64,000 bases of DNA from Galeruca laticollis. Taxonomy: Eukaryota > Arthropoda > Insecta > Coleoptera > Chrysomelidae. The position numbers were made by a program, and so were the translations under genes. The notes under the pieces are model-generated. The model was given only the letters and a program-made list of their open reading frames with translations, made no database searches and was not told where the DNA came from. Each line of letters opens with the position of its first letter. The first letter of the stretch is position 1. Below, piece after piece: positions 11,582-23,747 of the stretch. The stretch covers positions 171,775,262 through 171,839,261 of the forward strand of contig OY998175.1 in NCBI GenBank assembly GCA_963921935.1, read 5' to 3'.

Positions 11582-14500
11582 ATGTACTATTACTTGTATT
11601 ACAGCTTCCCAGTGATGTGTTGTTGAACATAGATCTAGTCTATAAGAAGTTTATAGAAAAATAAAACAAAATTATTTTTTTTGAAAAGCCTTAATTATAA
11701 ATTTTATTAATAATTAGTTAGTTTCTTTTAAGATATAATAATAAATAGCTAGTTTACTTCAAGTATTTTATTTAATAGTATAAATGAAAATCTACTAGTT
11801 CAATATAAGCCTAATGGTTGCAAATAATTAAGGTAGATTGTAATATGTAGATAATCGGTATTGATCCATCATTACATAGGTAGGGCGGAATTTCAATTTA
11901 TCAAAAAAATTATATAAAGTAAAGATAGAAGATCAAATAAATTAGAAATGCTTACTCCATAAATATTCTTGTAACGTATCATGACATACATTGTACTTAT
12001 AAATAAAAATAAACTGAAATATTACCAATATTCAAAGAAATTATAAAATGAACGAGAATGAGGATCAAAATAGTCTCATGAATATAAAATTGAGTGTAAT
12101 TCATTTTAAGATAGAGAAAATATTTGGAAATTAATAATATCACATGATATGACATAAGTAGATATGCCCATTGTATGGGTAGAACAATGAATGGGCTAAA
12201 ACACTTATGGCTGGTACTATGAAATGAATATCAGTTCTTGTTTCTTAAATTTTTTTTAAGAAATTTTTTTATAAATATTGAAACAATAAATTTCAATGGT
12301 ATGGATTATTATGTAAGATTGTATCAAGATGTATTTATATTTATTGTAATTATTATTTTAATTATCAACCTTTCAATTAATTTCCATCAATATTGTATTC
12401 TTTGGAAGCCAATAGAATATATGTGAACCCTGAGTGATTTAAAACATTGAAATTGTGCATAGCAACAAAGTGTGGGAATATGTAATAAATCGGCTGGAAG
12501 AGACTGGTATAAGAAAACGATAGGAAGCCATTATGAACATTTGAATGAATAGTACTAAACTGTATAGGAAAGTTACAAAAGCAATTTGTGATAAAAATAC
12601 TTGGAAATAGCTATATAGATTAAAAATCACATATTTTGATAAGTACATAAGGTGTACTTTTGATCCAGACAAACTTCGATTTTGTTTGAATTCTTCATGG
12701 TATATTGAGCTCAGAAGAGAGAAAAAATTTTATCTGCTTCCAATAGGTTGGTATAAACTCTCCGTTTTTTTTTAAATAAAAAAAGGCGTATCTTCGATTT
12801 TTCTTTGAAAGACATAATAATTCTGTATAACATTTTAATTCCATACTAAATAATTTTTACCTAGAAAGAAACAATTTCAAATTAATTGTATACATAATTA
12901 TTTGTTATAACATTATATAGGTGATTAATAATAACAAAAGTGATGTCACTTACCAATTGAACTTATAATCCATATCTATTGTTTCCAATGTATAAATTCA
13001 TCACATTCCAAGTTTGAAGGTTATATAACTTTAATGAAAATCTAATTATAAATTTCAATCTTCTTGTCAAACCATATATTATTTTTGAAATTTTAATTGT
13101 TAATAAAGAACTGTTTACTGCATTTTAATTCTTATAAACTAGTTTTTTAATATTCATTTTATATATAAACACATCATTTTATGAGTGTAAACTGACACTC
13201 AATAGAACATTAGCAGACAGCGCCCGAGTCTGAATGATCTCAGCCTTTAGAGAGATAGGTCGGCTCATTCTCGTACGTCATCAGGATAAGGAGGAGCCTA
13301 CGTAAGTAGTTTTTAACTTTTCCATTTAAAGGACTTTTATTGAGCTCTAGCTATGGGCACATCAACTAAATATTTAACCTAAATAAATAGAAACGTTAAT
13401 CTTCAAAATTTCAATTTTAATTCAATCAGTAAAATTAATTCACTTTCATCATAATCAATACAACACACACATAAAAATATTTACAGTATATACGTAGCGA
13501 ACTTATGCAAATTATAAAGTTTTTGAATCGTTATATTTCAGACATGGTGGCTCTTAGGGAAAAAAGCATACACACATTTTTATAGATAATTATAAGATCT
13601 ACACTTTTTGTCTGAACTAATTTTATGATAAAACTATCGATTTGCTGAAAAACGCGAAAACCCCATTTTTGTGACCTTTCATCCTGAACACATTTTTTTC
13701 CAGGTACCAAATCGATGAGGACTTTTTAAATTTTGTTTATAATAGTGTTCTGAACATTTTCACCAATTTTCTGCTTGGTGCCAATTTCTGAAGCTTCACT
13801 ACTATTTTTTGGCTAATTTGACCGGACTACTTATACACAATTAGAATATTAAACATGATGATGGAGAAATGCATTAATCTATCTGCATTTTAAACAAATC
13901 GTATATGTGCTGTAATTTATGGCCAAATTTACTTTTACTTTATTCAGTTTTCAATATAATTTCCCTTGATGGCTATATGTCCCGACTCTTTTGTCTTTTT
14001 AAATAAGAGACGCATCATGCTCTTGAAAATATGTTTCGATGGGATTTGGAAATATCTTTTCATTATTTGATGGCTCAACATTATGCTGCTGCAATAATCC
14101 CATCTTGATAAAGATTCTTCATTTCATATAGTATAGTCAAAATCAAGAGTCGACAAGCATGCATGCGAGGCATGCGCGTGAACAGTAATACTGTAGTTAT
14201 ATTTGCAGGGCCGCATTAAGGGCCCGTTATTTCGCAGTATAATGTATTGTTGTTATTATGTATGTTTTTTTACGCTTTATGATGAAAATTTACATTTAAT
14301 AGTTAACAGAATACATAATATAAATGAAATAAAGTGGTGGGAAGGAATGCAAATGGTTTTTAAACAAGCTGCTACATATTACTTTTTGGTCGATTTTAAT
14401 ACATTTGGTGCTATTTAAAGGGACTTAATTTGCCTTCAAATAATTTTCTTTAGAGTTTGTACTTATGAATTTTTATGTTGCCCATTTATGAAAAGTTACC

Positions 14501-14700
14501 ATACTCTTATTTTTGGCAATCAAAATCAAATGCAATGATTATTTTTACGTGATTTCAAAGATAATTAAATTATTTACATTTTTGTTAAAATAATAATGAT
14601 GGGAATATGTTCGGAAATATAAAAATAAGTTGATGGTCTACGTTTTACATCGTTAACTGAACACTTCATATATTTTAGTTCACATATATGTGTATGTTAC
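11582..14700. other. AT-rich sequence, no gene recognised
   Basis: I see no coding segment with family resemblance on either strand. The open frames here are short and AT-biased. Some stretches (13550-13830) look like old repeat sequence but could not be assigned. Confidence 0.5.
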
Positions 14701-14707
14701 ATGTTAC

Positions 14708-15030
14708 GTTATAATTACTTACCTAGTAGCATCTGTATTGGAAACGACCTTCACCCATCACGTTACGGGCTGAAAAGTATTTTAATATAAAATTTAATAT
14801 GTAAAAAAATATGTTTAGTATGTTGCCTAAAAATTTAGGTGCAAAGTATAATTAATTAAAAATTAAGAAATGAGTATAACTTAAACATTGTACTCATTCC
14901 TTTACGCAGTAAATTGTATACTAAACGAAAGTATGTAGCTTTTAGATTAAGCAAACACTAGGTGAAAACGGGTAAGTCGATACTAGTAATCTGCAACTAT
15001 TCACTTACGCGATGAATCTTATATCAAAAT
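14708..15030 (+). repeat. Left inverted repeat, outer part
   Basis: It pairs with the reverse complement of about 20440-20742 at roughly 75-80% identity by eye. Recognisable blocks are the start region with GTATTGGAAAC and the end region CTATTCACTTACGCGATGAA. Confidence 0.65.
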
Positions 15031-15465
15031 AAGGGTTAGCACATACACACAACTTTTGCATCGACTAAACTGTTTTGTCGAGTTGTGCACGTCTCGTGAT
15101 TTCCACACAACTAAACCGTTTAGTTGATGGAAGTGTGCATACAATCGATGCAGTTGAGCGTCGATTTTTTTATTTCCTAACAAATCAACAGTCTTCTTTC
15201 AGCAACACTCATAAAACTGTTAATAATCAAGCTCATGTGCATGTCTTAATCTTGACCATATGAGAATCGAGATATATGTTTGGAAGAGTTGGAACCATAG
15301 TAAGTAGTTATATGATTTCTGCATACCGCTTACGATCCCAACGTAAGATGGAACAAAAATGAAACCGTTCCCAAACGATACATTTTCAGTTGAAACAATT
15401 TTTATTCACTGCCCAGAATCCTGAAGATGCATTGTACGATCATTTCTTGAGTTAGAACAAACTTT

Positions 15466-15698
15466 ATGTCAATTAATAAGAAAGTTCTAGTTTGTGCTTT
15501 GCTTTATAAACATAAAGAAGAAGATACTGTGTACCTCCTATACTCAGTGACAGATTATCGTGTGGAATATTTCATACGTTACATTCTAAGCTAAAAGAAC
15601 ACCCAGAAACGTTTGATGTAACAATATCATTAGTGGGTCCTTATATAAAACATAGAGTCGATGGTATGCGCACATCAATACAATGTAATACAAATTGA
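15466..15698 (+). pseudogene. PIF/Harbinger transposase fragment
   Basis: The ATG at 15466 opens MSINKKVLVCALLYKHK. After a frameshift the frame from 15549 gives DRLSCGIFHTLHSKLK and then LVGPYIKHRVDGMRTSI before a stop at 15696. This matches the N-terminal region of insect Harbinger transposases (RLxxGxFHTLxxxLxxxPExF, then LVGPxI). The DDE domain is absent, so it is an internally deleted copy. Repeats flanking it (15060-15170 and 15690-15780, with TTTTGTCGAG) are probably its ends. Confidence 0.6.
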
Positions 15699-16213
15699 GC
15701 GTTTGATCGATAGTTGTCCAACGTTTTAATCAAAAGGTGACCGATCCCGCTCTTGACTTTTTTGTCGAGCAACTATCGCGTTGACAGTACGTGCGCTTCA
15801 ATATATTCCTATAAACTTATGATACACAAGTAAATAGTTGTTCACTTAGAAATTGTAGTTCTTTCTTGACTTTGATAGCGTAGGGACGAGTTTTTTACCA
15901 ATAGCCCCGTTATCAAGTTTGCAGCGAAAGAAACAAGTTATTAGTGATAAAAAAACATACTATCGCCTCATTAGTCCGGGCGCTTCAGACAAAATTAGTA
16001 CCAGTGAAATGAACACGCAAAAATACGAATAGGTAGTGAATAATAAATAAGTTTCCATGTTTCCAAACCAAAAGCCAACAGAAGCCAACACTCGGGCTTA
16101 ATCCTTCCTCACTCAACCTCCAAAACCAACAAACCTTTCTCGGTTTCCCACCCGAACAACTAACAAAAGCTCCACATCAAGCCTTCTCAACAAATGAACC
16201 TAGTGGGGGACTA

Positions 16214-17250
16214 ATGACAACTAGTAAATACATGGGTAGTTCGTCTTAAGACGAAGAGACCATAGAAAACGCCAGACATACATGGCAGTCAGTCAAAAAA
16301 CGAAAAAGAACACACTCGCCAAAAACTTCAACCCAGAAACCTAGCACAATCCCAATTAACACGAAAAACCGATTCTTACTTCTAGAAACCAACACAGAGG
16401 AAACCTCGAGAAGGACCAATGAAACTAAACAACAAAACGAGTCTGCCCCACCAAAATTCATCTATGGTGTGAAAAATGTCAAGGCCATGACTGAACATTT
16501 GACCAAAATCATAAAAGCAGACATGTACTACACCAAAGCACCAGCCAATGAAACTGTCAAAATCAGCACACTTACAATCGACACCTATAGAACTTTAGTC
16601 AGACATTTAAGGAATGAAGGAATAATACACCACACATACCAGCCAAAAGAAGATAGAGCATACAGAATAGTTATTCGTAACCTAGAACATTCCTATTGAT
16701 GAAATAAAGGCTGAACTCACAAAAGCAGTTCATAATGTGTGCATAACCTCTAAGGAAAAATCGCGACATATGCATGCATGCATGCGATGTCAAGCATATG
16801 GACATAGGAAGTCCTACTGCTCTAAACCATACAAATGCATGAAATTTGGAAGAAAGCATGACATGAAAATATGCCAAAAACCACTCCAGCGGGGTGTGTT
16901 TTATGCAATGGTGATCAACCGGCAAACTACAAAGGGTGCTGCGTTTACAAAGACTTAGTCCGGAGAAGAAATCCAAGAAATAAACCCCCAACAAGAACCA
17001 GTCACAAGTAGATAACCAAAACCAACCTCCTGTCCAAGAGGCTCCAACAAAGACACAAATAACTCAAGAAATCATAACCTAACCTATGCACAAATTGCAC
17101 AAAACAGCAACAGAAACACACAGGACCAAACAACAGCACAGCTGGGTGAAATTCCTAGAAGAGGTCAAAAACATGTTCTCTCAGTTGATAAATCAAAATA
17201 ACATGATTCTAAATCTACTTTTGACTATCATAAACAAATTGAAGGATTAA
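16214..17250 (+). pseudogene. Jockey ORF1 (PRE_C2HC gag-like protein)
   Basis: The ATG at 16214 starts the frame, with one stop near 16247. Residues from about 16455 form the PRE_C2HC domain (FIYGVKNVKAMTEHLTKI ... TYRTLVRHLRNEGIIHHTY). After a frameshift near 16690 come zinc knuckles (CMRCQAYGHRKSYC, then CMKFGRKHDMKIC with the first Cys of the pair lost) and, in another frame, CVLCNGDQPANYKGC. The last codons (LLLTIINKLKD) end in TAATG, where the stop overlaps the ORF2 start by one base, as in other Jockey elements. Confidence 0.85.
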
Positions 17251-19035
17251 TGGCTTCTAGAATCATGAGAATTGCAACCTGGGATGCCAACGGTCTTGCT
17301 AGCCATAAGCAAGAAGTAGTAACATTCCTAGACATCTACAAAATCGATATACTACTAATATCAGAGATTCACTTTACCGAGCAAACAACCTTCTCAATTC
17401 CAAATTGCTCAACATACCACACCACCCACCCAGATGGAACAGCCATGGCGGAACAGCAGTCCTCATCAGAAATTCAATTGCCTATCATGAATTAGATAAA
17501 TATCAAACAAACGCTATCCAAGCCACGACATGCCAAATAATTAGCAACATAGCAACAAACGTAATCTCAACATCACATCTGTATACTCCCCATCACACCA
17601 CATCATCACTACAGATGTGTGCAAACAGCCTTGGAAACAAATTTATTGATGGAGGGGTTTGGAACGCGAAACACACACACTGAGGATCAAGACTCGTCAC
17701 TACTAAAGACCGTAACCTCCGAGCTATGAATGATTGAAACTTCAACCACTTCACCGATGGAGAACCCACATACTGGTGAACCGAGTCCAGGAAACTACCA
17801 GTGAACTTAGTGAACAGTATAACCACGCAAAACTGCACAATAGAATCTCACACCTGTCGTTGCAAATATATGCTCTACAACTCTAAATAAAAATGCTCAC
17901 CTCAGACAGGCCAAGTGGGACCTCTTCGAACAGACAATATAAATCCGAATATTAGTATAAAAAACTCAAACGAAATAGACGAAGCCATGCAATACTTCAC
18001 TAACACAATACAGCAAGCTGCGTGGTATGCCACTCCTCGGAATGAAATACAATCCACCAGATGTACAGTACCCCACTGCATATTCGACAACTCATGACTG
18101 AGAATAGAAGAGGCAGAGGAAAGTGGCAAAGATCACACAATAACAATGATCTTCACCAATACAGAAGGCTATCATTTGAACTCTCAACACTCTAGATATG
18201 CCCAAAACTCAACGTTCGAGTATTTTACCCAAAGCCAGTCTGTAGACGACTACAGCTTATGGAAAAAAACAAAAAAATTCCAAAAAACCACACCGCCAGT
18301 GTCTCCTACATAAACCTCCAACAATGGATGGGGCTCAAATAAAGAAAAAGCTGACAATTTTGCTGACCACCTTTCACACGTTTTCGAGCCACCAGAAGCA
18401 GCACCTGGTCACGTCAACAAGGTTGAATAATTTCTGGACGCTCCATGCCAAATATCACCACACATCAATCCCATTAGCCAAGGGTAAGTGAAAATGGAAA
18501 TGCAGAAACTGAACAATAGGAAAGCACCCAGCTATGACTTAATAACAGCACAAGTTCTCAAGAAAATGCCCCGGAAAGCCATTGTCTTCCTTACAACAAT
18601 ATACAATAGCATGCTGAGCCTGATCTACTGTCCTGTTATATGGAAATACGTCCACATAATAATGATCCACAAAGACGGGAAACCCCCGCAAGAAACACTC
18701 TCATCCAGACCAATCAGCCTATTACCCATCCTTAGCAAAATATTCGAAAGACTACTGCTCAAAAGAATTCAAGACGAATATGACCTAACATCTTACCCAA
18801 CTACCAGTTTGGATTTCGAGAGAACATGTCTACCACCCATCAAACACAGAATAGTCAACACCATCGGCCAAGCCCTAGAAAGAAAAGAGTATTGCAGTGG
18901 ATTATTCCTAGACGTCTCTCAGGCCTTCGATAAAGTATGGCATGCAGGCTACTCTACAAGATAAAAAATACTCTCAACAACAACTTTTACCTCCTTTTAA
19001 AGTCCTACCTAGTAGAAAGACATTGTAGATTGTAA
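17250..19035 (+). pseudogene. Jockey ORF2: endonuclease and partial RT
   Basis: The ATG at 17250 starts the endonuclease (MRIATWDANGLASHKQEV, LLISEIHFT). A frameshift near 17450 leads to GGTAVLIRNSIAYHELDKYQ. Several broken segments follow. The RT begins at 18488 (KLNNRKAPSYDLITAQVLK) with RPISLLPILSKIFERLL and FLDVSQAFDKVWH. The YADD box and everything beyond it is missing. Confidence 0.85.
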
Positions 19036-19104
19036 AATCGCAATTTTAAAAAAAATAGCAATTGTATGCATGTGCTAGCCCTAAAGATCATTTTATTGCG
19101 AACA

Positions 19105-19262
19105 TGATAATATAATGTTCACTGTGATAAATTGGTGCTGAATTCCGGTAGCCGATTTTTAAAAACCGAAATAACTGTGCGATTGAATACGTGCGACAGA
19201 GAGGTCCGAGGAAAATATCTAGTGCGTTGAAAAGACGCAGGTAGCTCAAACAAATTTTATCA
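19105..19262 (+). repeat. Left inverted repeat, inner part
   Basis: It contains AATTGGTGCTGAATTCCGG, matched on the right by the complement of CCGGAATTTAGCACCAATT, and continues through TTGAATACGTGCGACAGAG. Confidence 0.65.
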
Positions 19263-20254
19263 ATAGAGATGTTGACTGTATCCAAATAAAAACATTTTAA
19301 CTTAAGGTGGTAGTTTTTGTCATAGAAATACTAAAAAACAATAGTGTTTCGTATTTTAAGCCAGTTAATTAATATTTAAATAAATCAGTCTCAATTCACG
19401 TGACATTGAACACCAATTAGAGTTTATGACGTCTGTTCCAAAATATCATTTGACGTGGAACGTGAATAAATAGCTTTTCAGATGTTTTATTGTAGTACTC
19501 GCACACTGAGGCATCACACAATATTTATAAAATTTTGAATTCATCTTTTATAACAATAACTAGATATTACGAAAAATCTTCATTGAAATCTCTCTGGTGT
19601 TTGGGAACAAATGATGTCACAGCGGTTACGTGAAAAGTAATAGCGTTTTCTCGCGAAATTTGAAACGTTATTTAAAATACATGATTTTTAAGGCTTTAGT
19701 CATATTTAAAAAAATATATAAATATTTGCAGCTATATTAGGCACTAATAGACGATTTAAAACACTTTCTCAAAAATCCCTATTCTATGTGGCTTTGCGCA
19801 ACGGACCCTCAATACGTAGAGCTGCAGCCTGAAAACTGTGGTTGGTTTATTGATAATTATCTAAAACCAATAGGATTCATCTTGAATAATATTTATTAAT
19901 TGAATAATTTTTTGATAATTTTGTGTTTCTGATATAATAAAAATGTTTTACATAACCCCATATCTGTATTTCGTTTTATGTAAAAAAAATCGACTTTTTG
20001 CTTTATTTATTTTAATTCTGATTTAATCCTGATGTAATATATCACGAAAATTCTTTATGAAAACATTTATATATTTTAATATCATATTTATGTGTGTATA
20101 TATTTATTACACATATAATTTCATTTAAATAAATAAGTACCATGGGGGTATCCACGATAAAAACATTGCCAGGTGCTCCAAATTGATAACTCAGCATTTA
20201 CTATAGTATATCACCATCTTTCTCAATTTCACAAACAAAAAGCATGCGCACTAT

Positions 20255-20742
20255 TTTTTATCCAACAAACTAACTACACGCAGCTGCAATGCTGCGTCCT
20301 TTTCTAATACACAAGATGTTTTCCTCTGCCCTCTGTCGTACGTATTCAACCGTACGAATATTTCGTTTTTTAAAAATCTGCACCCGGAATTTAGCACCAA
20401 TTCTTCGCAGTCAACCTTAAAATAAATTTATCTTTATCTTGATATAAAATTTATTGCGTAAGTGAATAGTTGCAAATTACTGGTATCGACTTACCTGTTT
20501 GCATATTATAAAAGCTACTGTACGTTCGATTAGTATACAATTTACTGCATAACGGAATGAGTGCAGTGTTTAAAATAAACTAATTTTTAATTAATTACAC
20601 TTTGCGCGTGAACTTTTAGGCAACTTACTAAAAATATATTTTTTGCGTATTAAATTTTATATTAAAATACTTTTCAACCCGTAACACGATGGGTGAAGGT
20701 GGTTTCCAATATGGATCCTCTACTATAATTATATTGTAAAAC
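20255..20742 (-). repeat. Right inverted repeat, uninterrupted
   Basis: This single block carries both the inner and outer parts in order. It shows that the two left-hand pieces were once adjacent. Confidence 0.65.
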
Positions 20743-20860
20743 TGAGAGAAATGGCAAAGAGGCAGATCAATTTCGATATTTTATATTGAATCTTTTATAT
20801 CCTATAAAAAATAAACGGGTTTAAAGATTAAAACTTAACTTTTTCGCATCTGTGAGAAGC

Positions 20861-21360
20861 CCTGAACAATATTCTATCATAAAATTGCCACTTGTACACA
20901 CTTCAGGGGATGTATCGTGCTAAGAAACCGAAATTTCTCCTTGAAAAATATCCAATTATAAGATTGGTAACTTTGTACACTCCGGAGGCTGTATCGTGCT
21001 AACAACCCGAAATTTCTCCCAAAAGAACCAAAAATGTGACACTTCAGGTACTATAGCACCCGTTATACTACTAGCTCTGCTGAACTAAAAATCAATAAGG
21101 TTCATTTATAAGACACCCTGAACAATATTCAATCATAAAATTGGTAACTTGTTGCACTCCGGAGGCTGTATCGTGCTAACAAACTGAAATTTCTCAAAAA
21201 ATTACAAAAATGTACTTCAAGTACCATAGCACCCGTTGTACTGGCTCTGGTGAGCTGAAAACTAATAGGGTTTATCTATGAGATGTCTTGAACAATATTC
21301 AATAATAAAATTAGTGACTTGTTGCACTCAGGAGCCTGTATCATGCTAACAAGACATGTA
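20861..21360. repeat. Tandem satellite-like repeat, three copies plus one partial
   Basis: The block with GAACAATATTC, AAAATTGGTAACTTGTTGCA and CTGTATCGTGCTAACAA starts near 20861, 21117 and 21287. A partial copy lacking the first part lies near 20948. Spacing is about 170-180 bp, with one shortened unit. Copies are 80-90% alike by eye. Confidence 0.75.
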
Positions 21361-21734
21361 ACGAAATGTGGCCGACTACAACGACATACACACGATTTTT
21401 TTTTCTAAAAACCGTTTTTTTGTGTTGTTCATGATGAAAAACGTGGAAATAACTCAAAAATTTTATTCAAAATTCCTACTTTTTTTGGGGTAAACCAATA
21501 CTTTACTCGCAATTAGATAGGTTGGGCGGAAAAGTAATATAAACATATCTTTGGTGAATACATGCCTGCTATTAAAGTAAATGCGATTTTTTAGAGCTCT
21601 TTTCCTATGAGGAGACAAAGCACCCAATTCCACGCGTTCGTCAACCATTCTCATACACAGAACTGTTGTAATAGTTCCACTTTAAAACGCTTATTATTCA
21701 GTTCTGCCAGCTCTTCATTTTTGCTAATCTAGTT
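21361..21734. other. No gene recognised
   Basis: A 63-codon open frame on the minus strand (21654-21463) begins MRMVDERVELGALSPHR. I do not recognise it and see no exon signals. No other structure was found. Confidence 0.4.
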
Positions 21735-23330
21735 TGTTTGGTTCCTTTTTCCATTACCAAAAGATGGTTACTTACGCATTATGGTTGTCTGTATACTCTA
21801 ATATCTTAAGTTACTGGTTTTCTATCTTTTCTTACTATTATTAGGTCAGTAATCGATTTTCTGCTGGGCTCCTCCAAGAGTATCTGTTTAAATCTTATGC
21901 TGGAATCTCGTGATCCTTATTAACTATTCGTGTTCTCGACATATTTCCAATAACCTTGTTCCATTGTCGTTATTGTTTTTTATACCCACCGAATTGTCCC
22001 ACTATATCTTTTTGTCTTCATTTCCTCCATTACTATTAAAATCTCATAATGTTTAAGATATCTTCTTGCTTCTCTTTATCGTATCTAGTACATCAATTAG
22101 TGTGGTGGAAAAATGTTCTTTTTCTGTACGGGTTGCATTGTCATTTACATAATACACTCCAACAATTGTAGATGGTTGTACAAATATTTTTTTATAATTC
22201 GCGCATAAAAGAGACTTCACTATAAAATTGTTTACAGTGTCACAATGAAGCTCTTTGAACACTTTTTTAGTAATTTTTAGTGTACAGTTGGTTATTGTAT
22301 GTAGTTATATTTTTATTTGATATTTGACTTTAACCTTGAAACAAATTATAAATAAAATGGTCTAGCGTTGTTTTAGCTAGCAAATTATTATATTAAATAT
22401 TCTTAAAGGTGAATTAGAATGAATTACATATTAAAAATATTAATGAATAAAGTACGCAAACGTTTATTTATCAATGATTTTTCAATTCTTTATTTTTATA
22501 TAGTATAGCATCAATATTATAGGTATACATAACGTTCGATTTATGGGATAAATTACCAGATATCTATGTGAAGATTACAGAAATAATTCTGTTCATGATA
22601 TAAAATTCAAACCACTCTTAGTTTAAAAACAGGGATTATATGTAATTCTATTTTATTTAAAAAATTAAATGAATGCGAATTATAAAAAATATTGTGTAAA
22701 ACTTGTGCCCCAATGACTCTTTGTAGTACTCGTGATTTGCGCAACTCACTGCTTCGCGGTTCGTTGCGCAAACTTCACTCGTACTACAACACGAGTCAAT
22801 GTGACACTTGTTTTACAAATAACTATTATCTTAATCTTTAAAATTACTTCATTAATTAGTTGGTATTATTCTATCCATTTTCTCCATTTGTTTTTTATTA
22901 ATATGAATACTCCTTTTGCTGCTGTTTGGGAACACCACTCCATATGTGTGTATATTTTTCGAGCATTTCTTCTCTTTGTCCTTTTTTCTTTGTTTCACTT
23001 AACATAATAATGATATTTAATTTTTCATTTTCTGAGAGTATTTCTGTTTGTTTCGCTACTATTTCTTGTATATTCTAAGTTCTGATTCTCATTGTCCTTT
23101 TCATTCGCATAAGTCTTATACTATACCATTTTGACCATCCAGATTCCGAGCGTGTGTGTGAAGCCCGACGCCTCAACCCCCTATTCTTCGGAGGACCAAT
23201 TTTTCCTCTTGCGTTTGCCCTGACCCTGTTTCCCAATGGGATTGGATACTTCGATATTTCACAGGGATGCTCAGGTTACCAGAGGACACTAACTTGGAAG
23301 TGATAGTCGGAATTGAAGGATAGTTGATGA
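21735..23330 (-). pseudogene. RTE-type LINE endonuclease, split by an insertion
   Basis: From 23330 to 22830 the minus strand gives the first half of an RTE endonuclease: LSETKKKGQREE, then HIWSGVPK and, in another frame, GVFILIKNKWRKW. From about 22180 to 21735 the second half follows: TIVGVYYVNDNATRTEKEHF, DVLDTIKRSKKI, a degraded GDFN box (DFNSNGG), then TRLLEICREH, FQHK and QKIDY. The order and wording fit RTE elements. About 640 bp between the halves is unrelated and holds the 128-bp palindrome at its edge. Many stops and shifts make it an old copy. RT domains are not present to the left. Confidence 0.7.
22692..22819. repeat. 128-bp imperfect palindrome with CpG-rich centre
   Basis: The left arm (TTGTGTAAAACTTGTG ... 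GACTC ... GTAGTACTCGTG ... TTGCGCAA) pairs with the right arm read in reverse complement (TTTGTAAAACAAGTG ... GACTCG ... GTAGTACGAGTG ... TTGCGCAA) over about 55 bp. The centre holds CACTGCTTCGCGGTTCG. It sits at the right edge of an insertion in the RTE endonuclease. Confidence 0.8.
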
Positions 23331-23747
23331 TTAGCTTTACTCATTTTTCCTCAGAAAATCAAAATAATACCTATCTATTCAATAATTTCACATCATTGTA
23401 GCAGTGGTTCCCAACCTTTTCTGGACCACCGCCCCCTATAGAAGAGAACAAAAATTTCGACGCCCCCCCCCCTCCCCCAGTCGCTGGTTAGTCCAAAGTA
23501 GCTAATTTTATTTGAACATCATCTGTACCGTCCCAATTAATCTGTATTTAGCTTTAATTTCAGTTAATGTCTAAATTTTATTTTAGAGGAATGATGAATT
23601 AGAAATTTATTAAACGACTACCAAATATACAATCAAATTGTTTATTAAACTTTTAAATATAAACACAGAATCAATAAGAAATACAATCACAATAGAAATA
23701 AGAAATGCAATACAATAAGAAATACAAAATTAATAATAAAGAAAAAA

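Larger units (their letters stand above)
15960..19035 (+). mobile_element. Jockey-clade LINE, missing its 3' part
   Basis: The element has a 5' leader, ORF1 with a PRE_C2HC domain and ORF2 with endonuclease and the first half of the RT. The sequence stops abruptly in the RT near 19035, shortly before the inner half of the long inverted repeat begins. Loss of the 3' half is unusual for a LINE, where 5' truncation is the rule. A later deletion or recombination is the simplest explanation. Confidence 0.85.
14708..20742. mobile_element. Long-terminal-inverted-repeat element, left repeat split by later insertions
   Basis: Sequence 14708-15030 reappears inverted at about 20440-20742 (for example CACCCATCACGTTACGGG against the complement of CCCGTAACACGATGGGTG). 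Sequence 19105-19262 reappears inverted at 20255-20440. On the right the two pieces are contiguous; on the left they are separated by about 4.1 kb. The ancestral left repeat of about 480 bp was therefore interrupted by the PIF/Harbinger plus Jockey material. The core (19263-20254) has no coding capacity, so the element is non-autonomous. The outer ends are approximate and no clear target duplication was found. Confidence 0.65.

Noticed and set aside
12238..12426. 62-codon hydrophobic ORF resembling a membrane protein
   Set aside because: Hydrophobic because of T-rich codons; no start context or homologous pattern.
13200..13330. Possible tRNA-derived SINE (more GC-rich block)
   Set aside because: No A/B box pair or cloverleaf could be found by eye.
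14203..14418. 71-codon ORF
   Set aside because: AT-biased composition, no motif, no splice or family support.
21463..21654. 63-codon ORF (MRMVDERVELGALSPHR...) as a possible host or transposon exon
   Set aside because: The text looks protein-like but I cannot link it to any family, and no exon borders are evident.
22732..23007. 91-codon ORF on the plus strand
   Set aside because: It overlaps the palindrome and is antisense to the RTE endonuclease.
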